This document shows, piece by piece, positions 16,242-25,100 of a stretch of 64,000 bases of DNA. The notes beneath the pieces were generated by a model. That model was not told where the DNA came from. It made no database searches and worked only from the letters and a program-made list of their open reading frames with translations. The position numbers were made by a program, and so were the translations under genes. Within the stretch, counting starts at the first letter, position 1. Each line of letters starts with the position of its first letter. The DNA comes from Stieleria neptunia (GTDB lineage: Bacteria; Planctomycetota; Planctomycetia; Pirellulales; Pirellulaceae). The DNA is taken from assembly GCF_007754155.1 (NCBI RefSeq), contig NZ_CP037423.1, forward strand, positions 1,550,001 to 1,614,000, written 5' to 3'.

Positions 16242-16742
16242 TTAGAAGTTGCCCTTGAAGGGGTGCGCGGCGGAATCTTTTTGCGCGATCATTTCTTGGG
16301 CCGAAGGTTTGCCGCCCATCGCGTTGGCCAGCGATTGCTTGACCGCTTCGTAGTTGTAGTTGTAGATCTTTTCGTCGTCGTCGGCTTCGGGGTGAATGAA
16401 CACACCGCAGACACAGACCAAGTCTTCGGCTTGATCGGCGGGGATGACGCCTTCGGCGACCGAGTCGGCGACGGCTTTGGCGACGGCGGCTTGGGCAGGG
16501 CCAAACATTTGCACGACCTGCTTGAAGCCTTTCAACGTGACCTTGGTGATCATCACGGTCGACGGTTTGACGGCCACGTTGGGAGCCAGCACGGCCAACA
16601 GGTTCGTGTGACCTTCGCTTTGCGTGGACAGGGCGTTGGCGAATGCGGTGCCGACCGGACCGTCTTTGCTGCCGATCATCAAATCGATGTGTGCGACTTC
16701 GTTGCCATCGCCCACCAGGGCCTCACCAATGTAAAACTTCAT
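16242..16742 (-). CDS. fae: Formaldehyde-activating enzyme (Fae)
   Basis: 166 residues, typical of Fae. It starts MKFYIGEALVGDGNEVAHIDL, which carries the conserved catalytic histidine of the family, then HTNLLAVLAPNVAVKPSTVM, VQMFGPAQAAVAKAVADSV, EGVIPADQAEDL, GVFIHPEADDDEKIYNYNYEA and AAHPF at the end. The match to the methylotroph sequence as remembered is very close. The enzyme joins formaldehyde to tetrahydromethanopterin in the cytoplasm. The ATG at 16742 follows an AGGTCAC ribosome-like site; the frame is open far upstream but lies antisense to the ATP-grasp gene. It is divergent from that gene with 137 bases between, which should hold both promoters. Confidence 0.97.
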   Translation of the reverse strand: MKFYIGEALVGDGNEVAHIDLMIGSKDGPVGTAFANALSTQSEGHTNLLAVLAPNVAVKPSTVMITKVTLKGFKQVVQMFGPAQAAVAKAVADSVAEGVIPADQAEDLVCVCGVFIHPEADDDEKIYNYNYEAVKQSLANAMGGKPSAQEMIAQKDSAAHPFKGNF

Positions 16743-16879
16743 TTCAGTGACCTGTTCAAAAGAAAGTTTGGTTCGAAGACCGGTGGGGAAACACATGTCC
16801 GTTGCCCCGCATGACGCTCCGGCAATCGGATCGCGGAGCGCCTGGGGTGGGTCTGGAGTCGGGGAAAAGCTAACAAACC

Positions 16880-18055
16880 ATGACGCCGATGCAAACACCC
16901 GGTCAAATTCAAAATTCCCAGCCGCCCCGGCCGTCCGGTCGCGGTCGATCGCGGCGCGGTCCGATGGTGCTGGTGGGCGCTTCGGTCCGGGCGGCGGCGG
17001 AATCGGCCCGAATGGCCGGTTTTTCGCCAATCGCCGTGGACCACTACGGCGACCGCGAAACGCTGGCGGCGGCTCTGCGCTGGTATCGACTGGACGATTT
17101 TCTGGATTCCGGGCAACCGCGACCGCTCGATTGCACCGTCCCCGAACCGGCGCCGATTGCAATTGTCGGCGGGCTTCAGGGCGGTTACGGCTGGATCGGT
17201 CCGACCCGGCTGCCGTTTTTTGGGGCCTCGCCCGAGCAGTTTTTGACCTGTGACCGCCCCGAATTTTTGAGCGACTTGGCCGCCCGCGCGGCCGTGCGGT
17301 TCCCGGAAACACGCTGCAGCGGCGCCGCGATCCGCGGCTGGCTGGTCAAGCGTCGTGGCAGTTCCGGCGGTCTGGGCGTGTCCTACAGCGCGGGGGTGGG
17401 GGACATTCCCGAGAACACGATTTTGCAGCGGCCCGTCCGCGGCCGAATTTGCGGGGCAAGTTTTTTCGGCCTGGGAGATCGGGCGATCCTGTTGGGGGTG
17501 TGCCGGCTGTTGAAAAAACGAATCGGGCCGCATCCGTTCGTGTTCGCCGGGGCGGTCGGTCCGATCCCGTTGAACGCCGCGCTCGTTGAATCGCTCCGTC
17601 GACTCGGCAACGCGCTCTGTTGTGTCTCGCCGCTGCTGGGGCCCTTCAACATCGACGTGGTGCTGCATCACGATGCCGTCACGCTGTTGGAAGTCAATCC
17701 GCGTTGGAGCGCTTCGATGGAACTGGTCGAGCGGGCGTGGGGCGCGGCATGGGACGAACCGTGTTCGATGTTCGACGGATCGGCGGATTGGATTCGTCGT
17801 CTGGAACAGGTGCCGCCGGGTCGCGCCGACGCTCGGCCGTGGAACCACGCGTTTGTCAAACGCGTGTTGTTTGCGCGGTCCGATCGTAGGGTGGTCGCGG
17901 CCGACTTTGATCGGCAGGGCGGCGGTGCCGCCCACTGGGTGTGGAAAGACGTTCCCCAGCGGCCGACCGATGTCAGGCGTCACGAGCCGTTGGCGACGCT
18001 GATCGCGCCACTGCAACGCATGTCGCTTCGACAAGCATTTCGCGTTATGGTTTGA
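16880..18055 (+). CDS. ATP-grasp protein associated with H4MPT C1 genes
   Basis: 391 residues. The N-terminal part reads as a pre-ATP-grasp Rossmann-like domain (MVLVGASVRAAAESARMAGFSPIAVDHYGD). The ATP-grasp core follows, with WLVKRRGSSGGLGV (ATP-binding lysine and glycine loop), ILQRPVRGRICGASFFG and the metal-binding LGPFNIDVVL and LEVNPRWSASMELVE. This is the COG2232-like type. Proteins of this type recur in the C1 gene groups of methylotrophs and planctomycetes, where a role in cofactor synthesis has been suggested, and divergent placement beside fae fits. The substrate is not known. The Pro/Arg-rich first 28 residues may be unconserved, so the start could lie further in, at the MVLVGAS methionine. 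Its stop is 2 bases before the PIG-L gene. Confidence 0.85.
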   Translation: MTPMQTPGQIQNSQPPRPSGRGRSRRGPMVLVGASVRAAAESARMAGFSPIAVDHYGDRETLAAALRWYRLDDFLDSGQPRPLDCTVPEPAPIAIVGGLQGGYGWIGPTRLPFFGASPEQFLTCDRPEFLSDLAARAAVRFPETRCSGAAIRGWLVKRRGSSGGLGVSYSAGVGDIPENTILQRPVRGRICGASFFGLGDRAILLGVCRLLKKRIGPHPFVFAGAVGPIPLNAALVESLRRLGNALCCVSPLLGPFNIDVVLHHDAVTLLEVNPRWSASMELVERAWGAAWDEPCSMFDGSADWIRRLEQVPPGRADARPWNHAFVKRVLFARSDRRVVAADFDRQGGGAAHWVWKDVPQRPTDVRRHEPLATLIAPLQRMSLRQAFRVMV

Positions 18056-18057
18056 TC

Positions 18058-18798
18058 ATGAACGAACCGCAGACCGGCACGAGCCCCGAACCCTTGGATG
18101 TGATCGCCGTCGGATCGCATCCCGACGACGTCGAGGTCGCCTGTGGTGGAACGTTGGCCAAGTTGGCCGCAGCCGGGCATCGTGTCGGGATCGTCGATTT
18201 GACCGATGGAGAGCCGACGCCGTACAGCGACGGTCCGGAAGCGCGGATGCGGGAGGCCGATGCGGCAGCGGAAGTGTTGGGTGCGGTCGCTCGGATTCAA
18301 TTGGACCTGCCCAATCGTCGGTTGTTTGATTGCTTCGAGCATCGGATCGAATTGGCCAAAGTCTTTCGTCGCTATCGGCCGCGCATCGTGATCGGTTTTG
18401 GCGACAAGACGCCGATGGCATCGCCGGATCATTTTCAAACGATGCTGATCACCGATGCCGCCGTCTTCTACAGTCGGCTGACCAAATGGGACGATTACTT
18501 TGACGGGTTGCCGGTCCACAAGATCCAGCGCCAGCTTTACTTTCGGCTGGCGATTGAGCCGATGACGTTGGCGGGTAATCCGTTTCACATCCTGGTCGAC
18601 ATCGGCGAGACGCTGGAACAGAAGATCGCTTCGATGCAGTGTTATCACAGTCAGTTCGCGCACAAGCACGCGATGGACGAGCGGATTCGGGCCGCGGCGG
18701 TGATGACCGGTTCGATCGCCGGTATCGCGGCGGCGGAAGCCTTCGCCGCGGCGCGGCCGTTTGCCGCCAAGGATCTGATCAGCGCCGTGGGGCTGTAG
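18058..18798 (+). CDS. PIG-L/LmbE-family deacetylase
   Basis: 246 residues. The zinc motif appears as VGSHPDDVEVACGGTLAKL (H-P-D-D), followed by VGIVDLTDGEPTPYSD, EARMREADAAAEVLGAV and LPNRRLFDCFEHRIELAKVFRRYRPRIVI. The second motif, HPDH in most members, reads ASPDHF. The size and text resemble BshB1-type N-acetylglucosamine-conjugate deacetylases, and such genes also occur among planctomycete C1 clusters. Possible substrates are an amino-sugar conjugate or a cofactor intermediate; neither can be chosen from sequence. The ATG is 2 bases after the ATP-grasp stop, so the two are almost surely co-transcribed and coupled. A long palindrome follows its stop. Confidence 0.88.
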   Translation: MNEPQTGTSPEPLDVIAVGSHPDDVEVACGGTLAKLAAAGHRVGIVDLTDGEPTPYSDGPEARMREADAAAEVLGAVARIQLDLPNRRLFDCFEHRIELAKVFRRYRPRIVIGFGDKTPMASPDHFQTMLITDAAVFYSRLTKWDDYFDGLPVHKIQRQLYFRLAIEPMTLAGNPFHILVDIGETLEQKIASMQCYHSQFAHKHAMDERIRAAAVMTGSIAGIAAAEAFAAARPFAAKDLISAVGL

Positions 18799-18815
18799 CG
18801 GCCCGGGCGCTGCGT

Positions 18816-18945
18816 TACGCCGTGAACGATTTTTTAGCGGCAGGGCGCGAGCCCTCCGGTGTTTGGGCAATGATGCGGAACCGGAGGGCTCGCGCCCTGC
18901 CGCTAACACCTTGTAAAACACAGGAAAGAAATCGTTCACGGCGTA
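18816..18945. repeat. Nested 130-bp palindrome (family D)
   Basis: The outer arms TACGCCGTGAACGATTT and AAATCGTTCACGGCGTA (17 bp) enclose a 26-bp perfect inverted repeat (18835-18860 with 18880-18905, TAGCGGCAGGGCGCGAG onward). It lies after the PIG-L gene, between convergent genes. A half copy of the inner arm is at 2496-2521. Such a structure could form a cruciform or a very stable RNA hairpin. Confidence 0.9.
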
Positions 18946-18958
18946 GGACGCTGCGGGA

Positions 18959-19121
18959 GACGGCGATTCTTTTATTGCAGGATTTGGCAACCGATTTAGT
19001 TTCTCTCCCTCTGGGAGAGACGGCGTTTGCGCAGCAAGCAAACGCCAGAGAGGGCCGGCGGCTTGCGAAAGTCTTGACGACTTCCGCTACGATCAATTCC
19101 GCCACTTATACAATCGATATC
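18959..19121 (-). repeat. Dispersed repeat family A, copy 3 (inverted)
   Basis: 163 bp, the same length as copy 1, in the opposite orientation: CGATTCTTTTATTGCAGGATT at one end, the core hairpin in the middle and CACTTATACAATCGATATC at the other. It follows the nested palindrome by 13 bases and precedes the lpd stop. Confidence 0.85.
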
Positions 19122-19157
19122 TCGAGCGGCGAGTGGAGAACACCTGAAGGCGGTCGG

Positions 19158-20549
19158 TCAGGCCGTGTGGATGGCGCGTTTGTCGACGGCCAGTGCCGCT
19201 TCGTGCATCGCTTCGGCCAAGGTCGGGTGGGCGTGGCAGGTTCGCGCGATGTCTTCGCTGCTGGCGCCGTACTCCATCGCCGCGGCGGCTTCGGCGATCA
19301 TGTCGCCGGCTCGGGCGCCGATGATGTGGACGCCCAGGACGCGGTCGGTTTTGGCATCGGCCAGGATTTTGACGCGGCCGTCGGGTTCGCCCAGGGTTCG
19401 GGCGCGGCCGTTGGCGCCGAAGGGGCAGACGCCCTTGTTGTAGGCGACGCCGGCTTCCTTGAGTTCGTCTTCCATCTTTCCGACGCTGGCGATCTCGGGA
19501 TGCGTGTACACGATCGCGGGGATGACATCGTAGTTTAGATGGGTCTGCATGCCGGCCATCCGTTCGACGCACACGACCGCTTCTTCCATCGCTTTGTGGG
19601 CCAGCATCGCGCCGCCGATGCAGTCGCCGGTGGCGAACACGTTTTCGACGGAGGTTTCGAAGTTCTCGTTGACGGGGATGAAACCGTGGCGGTCGGTTTC
19701 CAGTCCGATCGATTCCAGGCCGATCGAATCGGTCGCCGGGCGTCTGCCGGTGGCCAGCAACACGCGATCGCAGGTGATCGGGTCGCCGTCTTTGACTTCG
19801 ACGACGCACTTGTCGCCCTTGACACTTGCCGATTGAACGAAGGTCTTCAGTTGGAACTTGAAGCCTTGTTTCTTGAAGGTCCGCAGCGCGATGTTTGCCA
19901 GTTCCGCATCGATGCCGGGGAAGATCCGATCAAAGGCTTCCAGCACGGTGACTTGGCTGCCGAGTCGATTCCAGACGCTGCCGAGTTCCATGCCGATGTA
20001 ACCGCCGCCGATGACGACCAGGTGTTCGGGGACTTCGGGAAAGCTGAGTGCGGTGGTGCTGTTGCCGATGCGGTCGCCGTCTTCTTCGACGCCTCGCAGT
20101 GTGGCCGGGACGCTACCGGGGCACAGCAGGATCCGGTCGGCTTCGATCACGACCGGTTCGTCGCCCTGGACCACGATCGAATTGAGATCGCGCAGTTTGC
20201 CGCGTCCGTGGTAGGGCGTCACTTTCTGTTTTTTGAACAGCATGTCGATCCCGCCGGTCAGTGTGTCGACGATCTTCGTTTTGCGATTCATCATCGCGGC
20301 GAGATCGAGATCGAGCGAGCCGATTTTCAGTCCGTGGTCTTGGAAGCGGTGCTTGGCCTCTTCGTACAAATGGCTCGATTCCAGCAACGCTTTACTGGGG
20401 ATGCAACCGACGCGCACGCAGGTCCCGCCGAATTGAGCATTTTCATCGATGCACGCGGTGTCAAATCCCAGCTGTGCGGCGCGAATGGCGGCGACGTAAC
20501 CGGCCGGGCCACCACCGAGGACAACTAATTCGTGTCGGACCGTCTTCAT
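19158..20549 (-). CDS. lpdA: Dihydrolipoamide dehydrogenase (E3)
   Basis: 463 residues. FAD-binding start ELVVLGGGPAGYVAAIRAAQLG, redox-active Cys44 and Cys49 in GGTCVRVGCIPSKALLESS, NAD-binding VVIGGGYIGMELGSVWNRLG, FAD motif NVFATGDCIGGAMLAHKAMEE, and the C-terminal catalytic His-Glu in HAHPTLAEAMHEAAL. It reoxidises the lipoamide arms of pyruvate and 2-oxoglutarate dehydrogenases or the glycine cleavage system in the cytoplasm; no E1, E2 or gcv gene adjoins it. The start at 20549 is chosen because the family begins with this strand; the longer frame to 20669 overlaps the divergent gene. It converges with the PIG-L gene across two repeat elements. Confidence 0.96.
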   Translation of the reverse strand: MKTVRHELVVLGGGPAGYVAAIRAAQLGFDTACIDENAQFGGTCVRVGCIPSKALLESSHLYEEAKHRFQDHGLKIGSLDLDLAAMMNRKTKIVDTLTGGIDMLFKKQKVTPYHGRGKLRDLNSIVVQGDEPVVIEADRILLCPGSVPATLRGVEEDGDRIGNSTTALSFPEVPEHLVVIGGGYIGMELGSVWNRLGSQVTVLEAFDRIFPGIDAELANIALRTFKKQGFKFQLKTFVQSASVKGDKCVVEVKDGDPITCDRVLLATGRRPATDSIGLESIGLETDRHGFIPVNENFETSVENVFATGDCIGGAMLAHKAMEEAVVCVERMAGMQTHLNYDVIPAIVYTHPEIASVGKMEDELKEAGVAYNKGVCPFGANGRARTLGEPDGRVKILADAKTDRVLGVHIIGARAGDMIAEAAAAMEYGASSEDIARTCHAHPTLAEAMHEAALAVDKRAIHTA

Positions 20550-20605
20550 GAGTTTGCGTTGTAAAAGGGGGGCTTGCGGAGATTTGCCAAAAGGGGCTGA
20601 CCAAA

Positions 20606-20636
20606 ACTTGCAGTGCACTGCCACTTGCAGTGCACT
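20606..20636 (+). repeat. Short direct repeat ACTTGCAGTGCACT
   Basis: Two identical 14-base units (20606-20619 and 20623-20636), 17 bases apart, each containing the palindrome TGCAGTGCA-like core AGTGCACT. They lie in the space between lpdA and the divergent membrane-protein gene and overlap the first possible ATG of that gene. Confidence 0.6.
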
Positions 20637-21887
20637 ACCATAGGCGGCCGAGGATTCTTGGTAAATCACGGGGTTGTCCTCAAGCGGCCGACGGGGACAA
20701 TTCGGGCGTGGTTGATTTCCCCCAAGCCCGCCGCCAACGCGACGGGGCGATGGCCCGACGCGACGTTCCCCCTGCTGGCGTTCCTTCCCTTGCCCAAAAA
20801 ACGCATCCGAAAATATGCCGGTCCGGTGCTCGCGATTGCGTTATTCGCATTGGCGGTGCGGTTGCTGATTCGCGAAGCCCATCAAATCACGTGGGACGAA
20901 TTCGTCCGTGGGCTGACCGGTGTGCCGGCCAGCCAGATCGTGATCGCGGCGTTTCTGATCGCGCTCAATTACGGGTTGCTGATCGCCTATGACATCTTGG
21001 CGCTGCGCTATGTCGCACGCTCGTTGCCGCTGCGGCGGATCGCGCTGGTCTCGATCGCCGGTTTCTCGCTCGGCAATAATCTGGGCACGCTGTTGGCGGC
21101 GGCGCCGATTCGGTTTCGGTTTTATTCTCAGTGGGGACTCCCGCCGGGCCAGATCGTCGCGTTGATCTCCGTGGTCGGGCTGACGTTCTGGAGCGGATGG
21201 TGGTTTTTGGGTGGGATGGTGCTGATCTGGGTGCCGATTCAGCTGCCCCCGGATGTGACGCTGCCGTTTGCGACGCAGACCTTGGGCGTCGTGCTGATCT
21301 CGCTGGCGATCCTGTATTCGTTGGTCTGCTTTCTGTGGCGAAAACCGTGGCCGATCGGGGAGCTGCATCTGCGTCCGCCGCGTCCGGGATTGATGTTCGT
21401 CCAGGCGTCCGTGGCGGCGGTGGATTTGCTGATCTCCGCGACGGCGCTGTACCTGGTCCTGCCCGGCGATTCGGTGGTCCCGTTCGCTCAGGTGTTGGCC
21501 GCCTACCTGGTGGCGATCGGCGTTGCGATGATGACGCAGGTCCCCGGGGGATTGGGCGTGTTGGAAGTCATCTTGTTGACGTTGCTCAAGGGGACCGTCG
21601 GCGACACCGTGTTGGCATCGGTGCTGATCTTCCGGGTGCTCTACTACTGGTTGCCGTTGTTGGCCGGCATGATTGCCTTGGTCGGTTATGAAATCTTCAG
21701 CGGTGCGGTCGCCGCCCGCGAAGCAACGGGAATCGTGATCGATCCGCAGCGCGCCGCCGACCCCGCCGCCATGGTGGGCTCGGCACACTCCGTCGACTCC
21801 GGACACGGGGCGGATTCAGGGGGCAGCGGCGATCAGGAAATCCTGCTGCCTGAATTCCAGGACGACAACAGGCCGACCGGCAGCTGA
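20613..21887 (+). CDS. YbhN/lysylphosphatidylglycerol synthase TM-region (UPF0104) membrane protein
   Basis: Up to 424 residues. After a poorly conserved leader the protein shows about eight hydrophobic helices: YAGPVLAIALFALAVRLLI, IVIAAFLIALNYGLLIAYDILALRY, a SIAGFSLGNNLGTLLAAAPIRFRFYSQWGLP loop and the late MMTQVPGGLGVLEVILLTLLKG block. These are the marks of the YbhN/UPF0104 family related to the membrane half of MprF. The family includes lysyl-PG flippases; here the transported lipid is unknown and there is no soluble synthetase half. The first ATG lies inside a short direct repeat and the first 55 residues look non-coding, so the true start is probably one of the later TTG codons near 20660-20800. 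The C-terminal tail is hydrophilic, rich in D, S and G. Confidence 0.82.
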   Translation: MHCHLQCTTIGGRGFLVNHGVVLKRPTGTIRAWLISPKPAANATGRWPDATFPLLAFLPLPKKRIRKYAGPVLAIALFALAVRLLIREAHQITWDEFVRGLTGVPASQIVIAAFLIALNYGLLIAYDILALRYVARSLPLRRIALVSIAGFSLGNNLGTLLAAAPIRFRFYSQWGLPPGQIVALISVVGLTFWSGWWFLGGMVLIWVPIQLPPDVTLPFATQTLGVVLISLAILYSLVCFLWRKPWPIGELHLRPPRPGLMFVQASVAAVDLLISATALYLVLPGDSVVPFAQVLAAYLVAIGVAMMTQVPGGLGVLEVILLTLLKGTVGDTVLASVLIFRVLYYWLPLLAGMIALVGYEIFSGAVAAREATGIVIDPQRAADPAAMVGSAHSVDSGHGADSGGSGDQEILLPEFQDDNRPTGS

Positions 21888-21889
21888 GC

Positions 21890-22006
21890 GGGCCGTCGTT
21901 TTTGTGAGCCGTGACGCGTAAGCGGCCGGGCAATCCGACGTTGCCCGAGGCCTTACGGCCGGCGGCTCACCATTCCCCCAGCAGATCCCGACTAAATCGA
22001 CAGCCC
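21890..22006 (+). repeat. Dispersed palindromic repeat family B, copy 3
   Basis: Carries TTTGTGAGCC, GCGTAAGCGGCCGGGCAA, CGAGGCCTTACGGCCGGCGG, CTCACCATTC and ATCGACAGCCC in the same order as copy 2. The outer left arm is altered to GGGCCGTCGTT. It lies just after the YbhN-type gene. Confidence 0.85.
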
Positions 22007-22100
22007 GTGAGCGCGGATCGGTGGGATTGACGGATCGGGGATACCGGCTGATCGGCTATACTGGTGGAGACGATTTTCATCCCACCTCCCCCCGCCGATC

Positions 22101-25100
22101 ATGATTCTCTCGATCACGCGTTCGTCTCTCCCCGGCTGGTTGTCCCCGTGGCATCGGCTGACCTGGTGTGTGCTGGTCTTTGCTGCCGGTGCGTTGGTCG
22201 CTGCCCGTCCGCTGGTCGCAGCCGACACGCAACCGATTCAATCGTCGGATGTCGGTCGCGCCGACTTGCATCGCGTTGATTTCGATCGTATTGACTTCAA
22301 TCGTGACGTGCGGCCGATTCTGGCCAAGCACTGTTTCACTTGTCACGGGCCGGATGAAGGGGCGCGGGAGGCGGATTTGCGGTTGGACACCCAAGCCGGT
22401 TCGCGGCAAGATTTGGGCGGTTACCGGGCGATTGAGCCCGGTGCGGCCGAGGAAAGCGAACTGATCCGGCGTGTGACCAGTGACGACGATGACCTGCGGA
22501 TGCCGCCGGCGGACGGGCATCCGCCGCTGGGCGAAGCCGACATCGCGACGCTCCGCCGGTGGATCCATTCGGGCGGCCGATACGAGGTTCATTGGTCGTT
22601 CCAGAGCGCGACCGAACCGTCGCTGCCGGCGGTTGAGAATCCCGGCTGGTGTCGCGGCCCGATCGATCGCTTCGTGCTTCATCGAATGGAACAGAACGGG
22701 TTGGCGCCGAGTGCAGAGGCCGATCCCGTCGCGCTGGTGCGCCGCGTTTACTTGGACTTGCTGGGGACCACGCCGACGCCGGAGGAGGTCGATCGGTTTG
22801 TCGCCAGCGACCGCCCCGATGCCTATGAGGCACTGGTCGATCGTCTGCTGGCCTCACCGGAGTACGGCGAGCGGTTTGCCCGATCTTGGTTGGATCTGGC
22901 TCGGTACAGTGACACCAATGGTTACGAAAAAGATCGCCCACGCACGATCTGGCCGTACCGAAATTGGGTGATCGATGCGCTCAACGCCGACAAGCCGTTC
23001 GACGAGTTTTCGATCGAACAGTTGGCCGGCGACATGCTTGCCGATCCGACCCGGTCGCAGCGCATCGCGACGGGATTTCATCGCAACACCATGCTCAACG
23101 AAGAGGGCGGGATCGATCCGCTGGAGTATCGGTTTTATGCCATGGTGGATCGTGTCGCCACGACCGGGACCGTTTGGATGGGGCTGACGACGGGTTGCGC
23201 GCAGTGTCACACGCACAAATATGATCCGCTGACGCACACCGATTATTACGCGTTGATGGCGCTGATGGACAACGCCGATGAACCGGAACTGAACGCCGAT
23301 CCGGCGGCGGTGATCGAGCAACGTGAATCGATCCGGCGGCAGATCGCTGCGACCGAGCAAGACATCATCGGTCGCGTGCTGCTGGCCGATGACGGCGACG
23401 CGACGCTTCAGGCTGCGTTGGCCAAGTGGCAAGCCGAGCGTCTGGAGCAACTTTCAAATTGGCGGACGGTCGCACCGGATCGAATGGAATCGACGATGCC
23501 GACGTTGGCGGTTCTGGATGACCGATCGGTGCTGGCCTCGGGCGACGCGACCAAACGCGACGTCTACACCCTGACGATGCCGGCCATCGATTCGGACCAA
23601 CCGATCACGGCGATCCGCATCGAAGCGTTGTCGCATCCGACGCTGCCGGCCAAGGGGCCGGGGCTGGCGTTCTACGAAGGTCGACGCGGTGATTTTTTCC
23701 TCAGTGAACTGGAGCTGTCCAGCGGCAACCACCCCGTTGCGCTCGCCGTCGGCACGACGTCCGTCCCGGGCGCCAAACCGGGCAACGGCAAAACCTATCC
23801 GGGCAATCTGTTCGACGGTGACGGATCGACCGGCTGGTCGATCCCCGGCGACGCCGGTCAAACCCATCGTTTGGTCATCCCGCTGGATCCGCCGACGCGG
23901 TTGGACCGGCCCTGGTCGTTGGAGATGCTGTTCGAGCGTCATTATGTCGCCGCTCTGGGACGCTTTCGCATCGACGTGACGACCGACCAGCAGCCTCAAG
24001 CGATGCAGATTTCCAGCGACCTGCAACGCGAATGGCTGGCGTCCAAGACGTCGGGCCAAATGTCGCCGCAATTGAAACACGACTTGGCCCTGGAATTCCT
24101 CCGCGGCGCCGACGAGATGGCCGAGCATCGAAAACCGATCGACCGTTTGCGAAAACAAATCCCCGATGATGTTCGCACCTTGGTGATGCAGGAGCGGCCG
24201 GCGACCGATCGACGAGTGACGCGGCGACGCCATCGCGGCGAGTATTTGCAGCCCAAGGAAACGGTCGACGCCGCGGTGCCGGAGTTCTTGGCGAGCGATC
24301 CCGGAGCCGGTCCGAGCGACCGGCTGGAATTGGCGCAGTGGTTGGTCAGCGATGCAAACCCGCTGGTCGGGCGCGTGACGGCGAACCGGGCGTGGCGTGA
24401 ATTTTTCGGCACCGGTATCGTGCGGACCGCCGGCGATTTCGGGACCCAAAGCGAATCGCCCTCGCACCCCGAGTTGCTCGACTACCTGGATGCCCGACTG
24501 CGCGACCGGTCGGCCGACGGGATCCGTTGGTCGATCAAACGCTTGCACCGCGAAATTGTGCTCTCGGCGACCTACCGCCAGTCGATCGGCACGCCCCCGC
24601 CGGCGGATCCCGACAACCGGTTGCTGTCGGTGTTTCCCTATCGCCGTTACGACGCCGAACGGATTCGAGACGCGTTCCTTTCCGGTTCGGGACTGCTGTC
24701 GAGACAAATCGGCGGACCGAGCGTTTATCCGCCGCAACCCGAGTCGGTCGTGCAAATGGCCTATGGAAACACGGCGTGGCCGACATCGACGGGGGCCGAT
24801 CGCTATCGACGTTCGCTGTACACCTACAGCAAACGCACCGCGCCCTTCGCGGCGTTTACGACGTTCGATGCCCCGTCGGGCGAATTGTGCATTGCCCGCC
24901 GCGATCGCAGCACCACGCCGCTGCAGGCGTTGACACTGCTCAACGACCAGATGTACTTGGAAATCGCCGCGGGGTTCGCCGAGCAGGCCCTTCGAGATGC
25001 CGAGCAGGCCGTTCGGGATGCCGGCGGCGAAGCCGAACCGCGTGAGATCGCCCGGCGCCTGTTCCGCCGCGTCGTGGTCCGCCAGCCCCGCGAAGGCGAG

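Noticed and set aside
16739..18034. Minus-strand frame of 431 codons opposite the ATP-grasp gene
   Set aside because: Arg/Pro/His-rich with no family pattern, while the plus strand shows clear ATP-grasp motifs.
17980..19041. Minus-strand frame running through repeat family A and the PIG-L gene
   Set aside because: It depends on the repeat sequence for its start and has no conserved motif.
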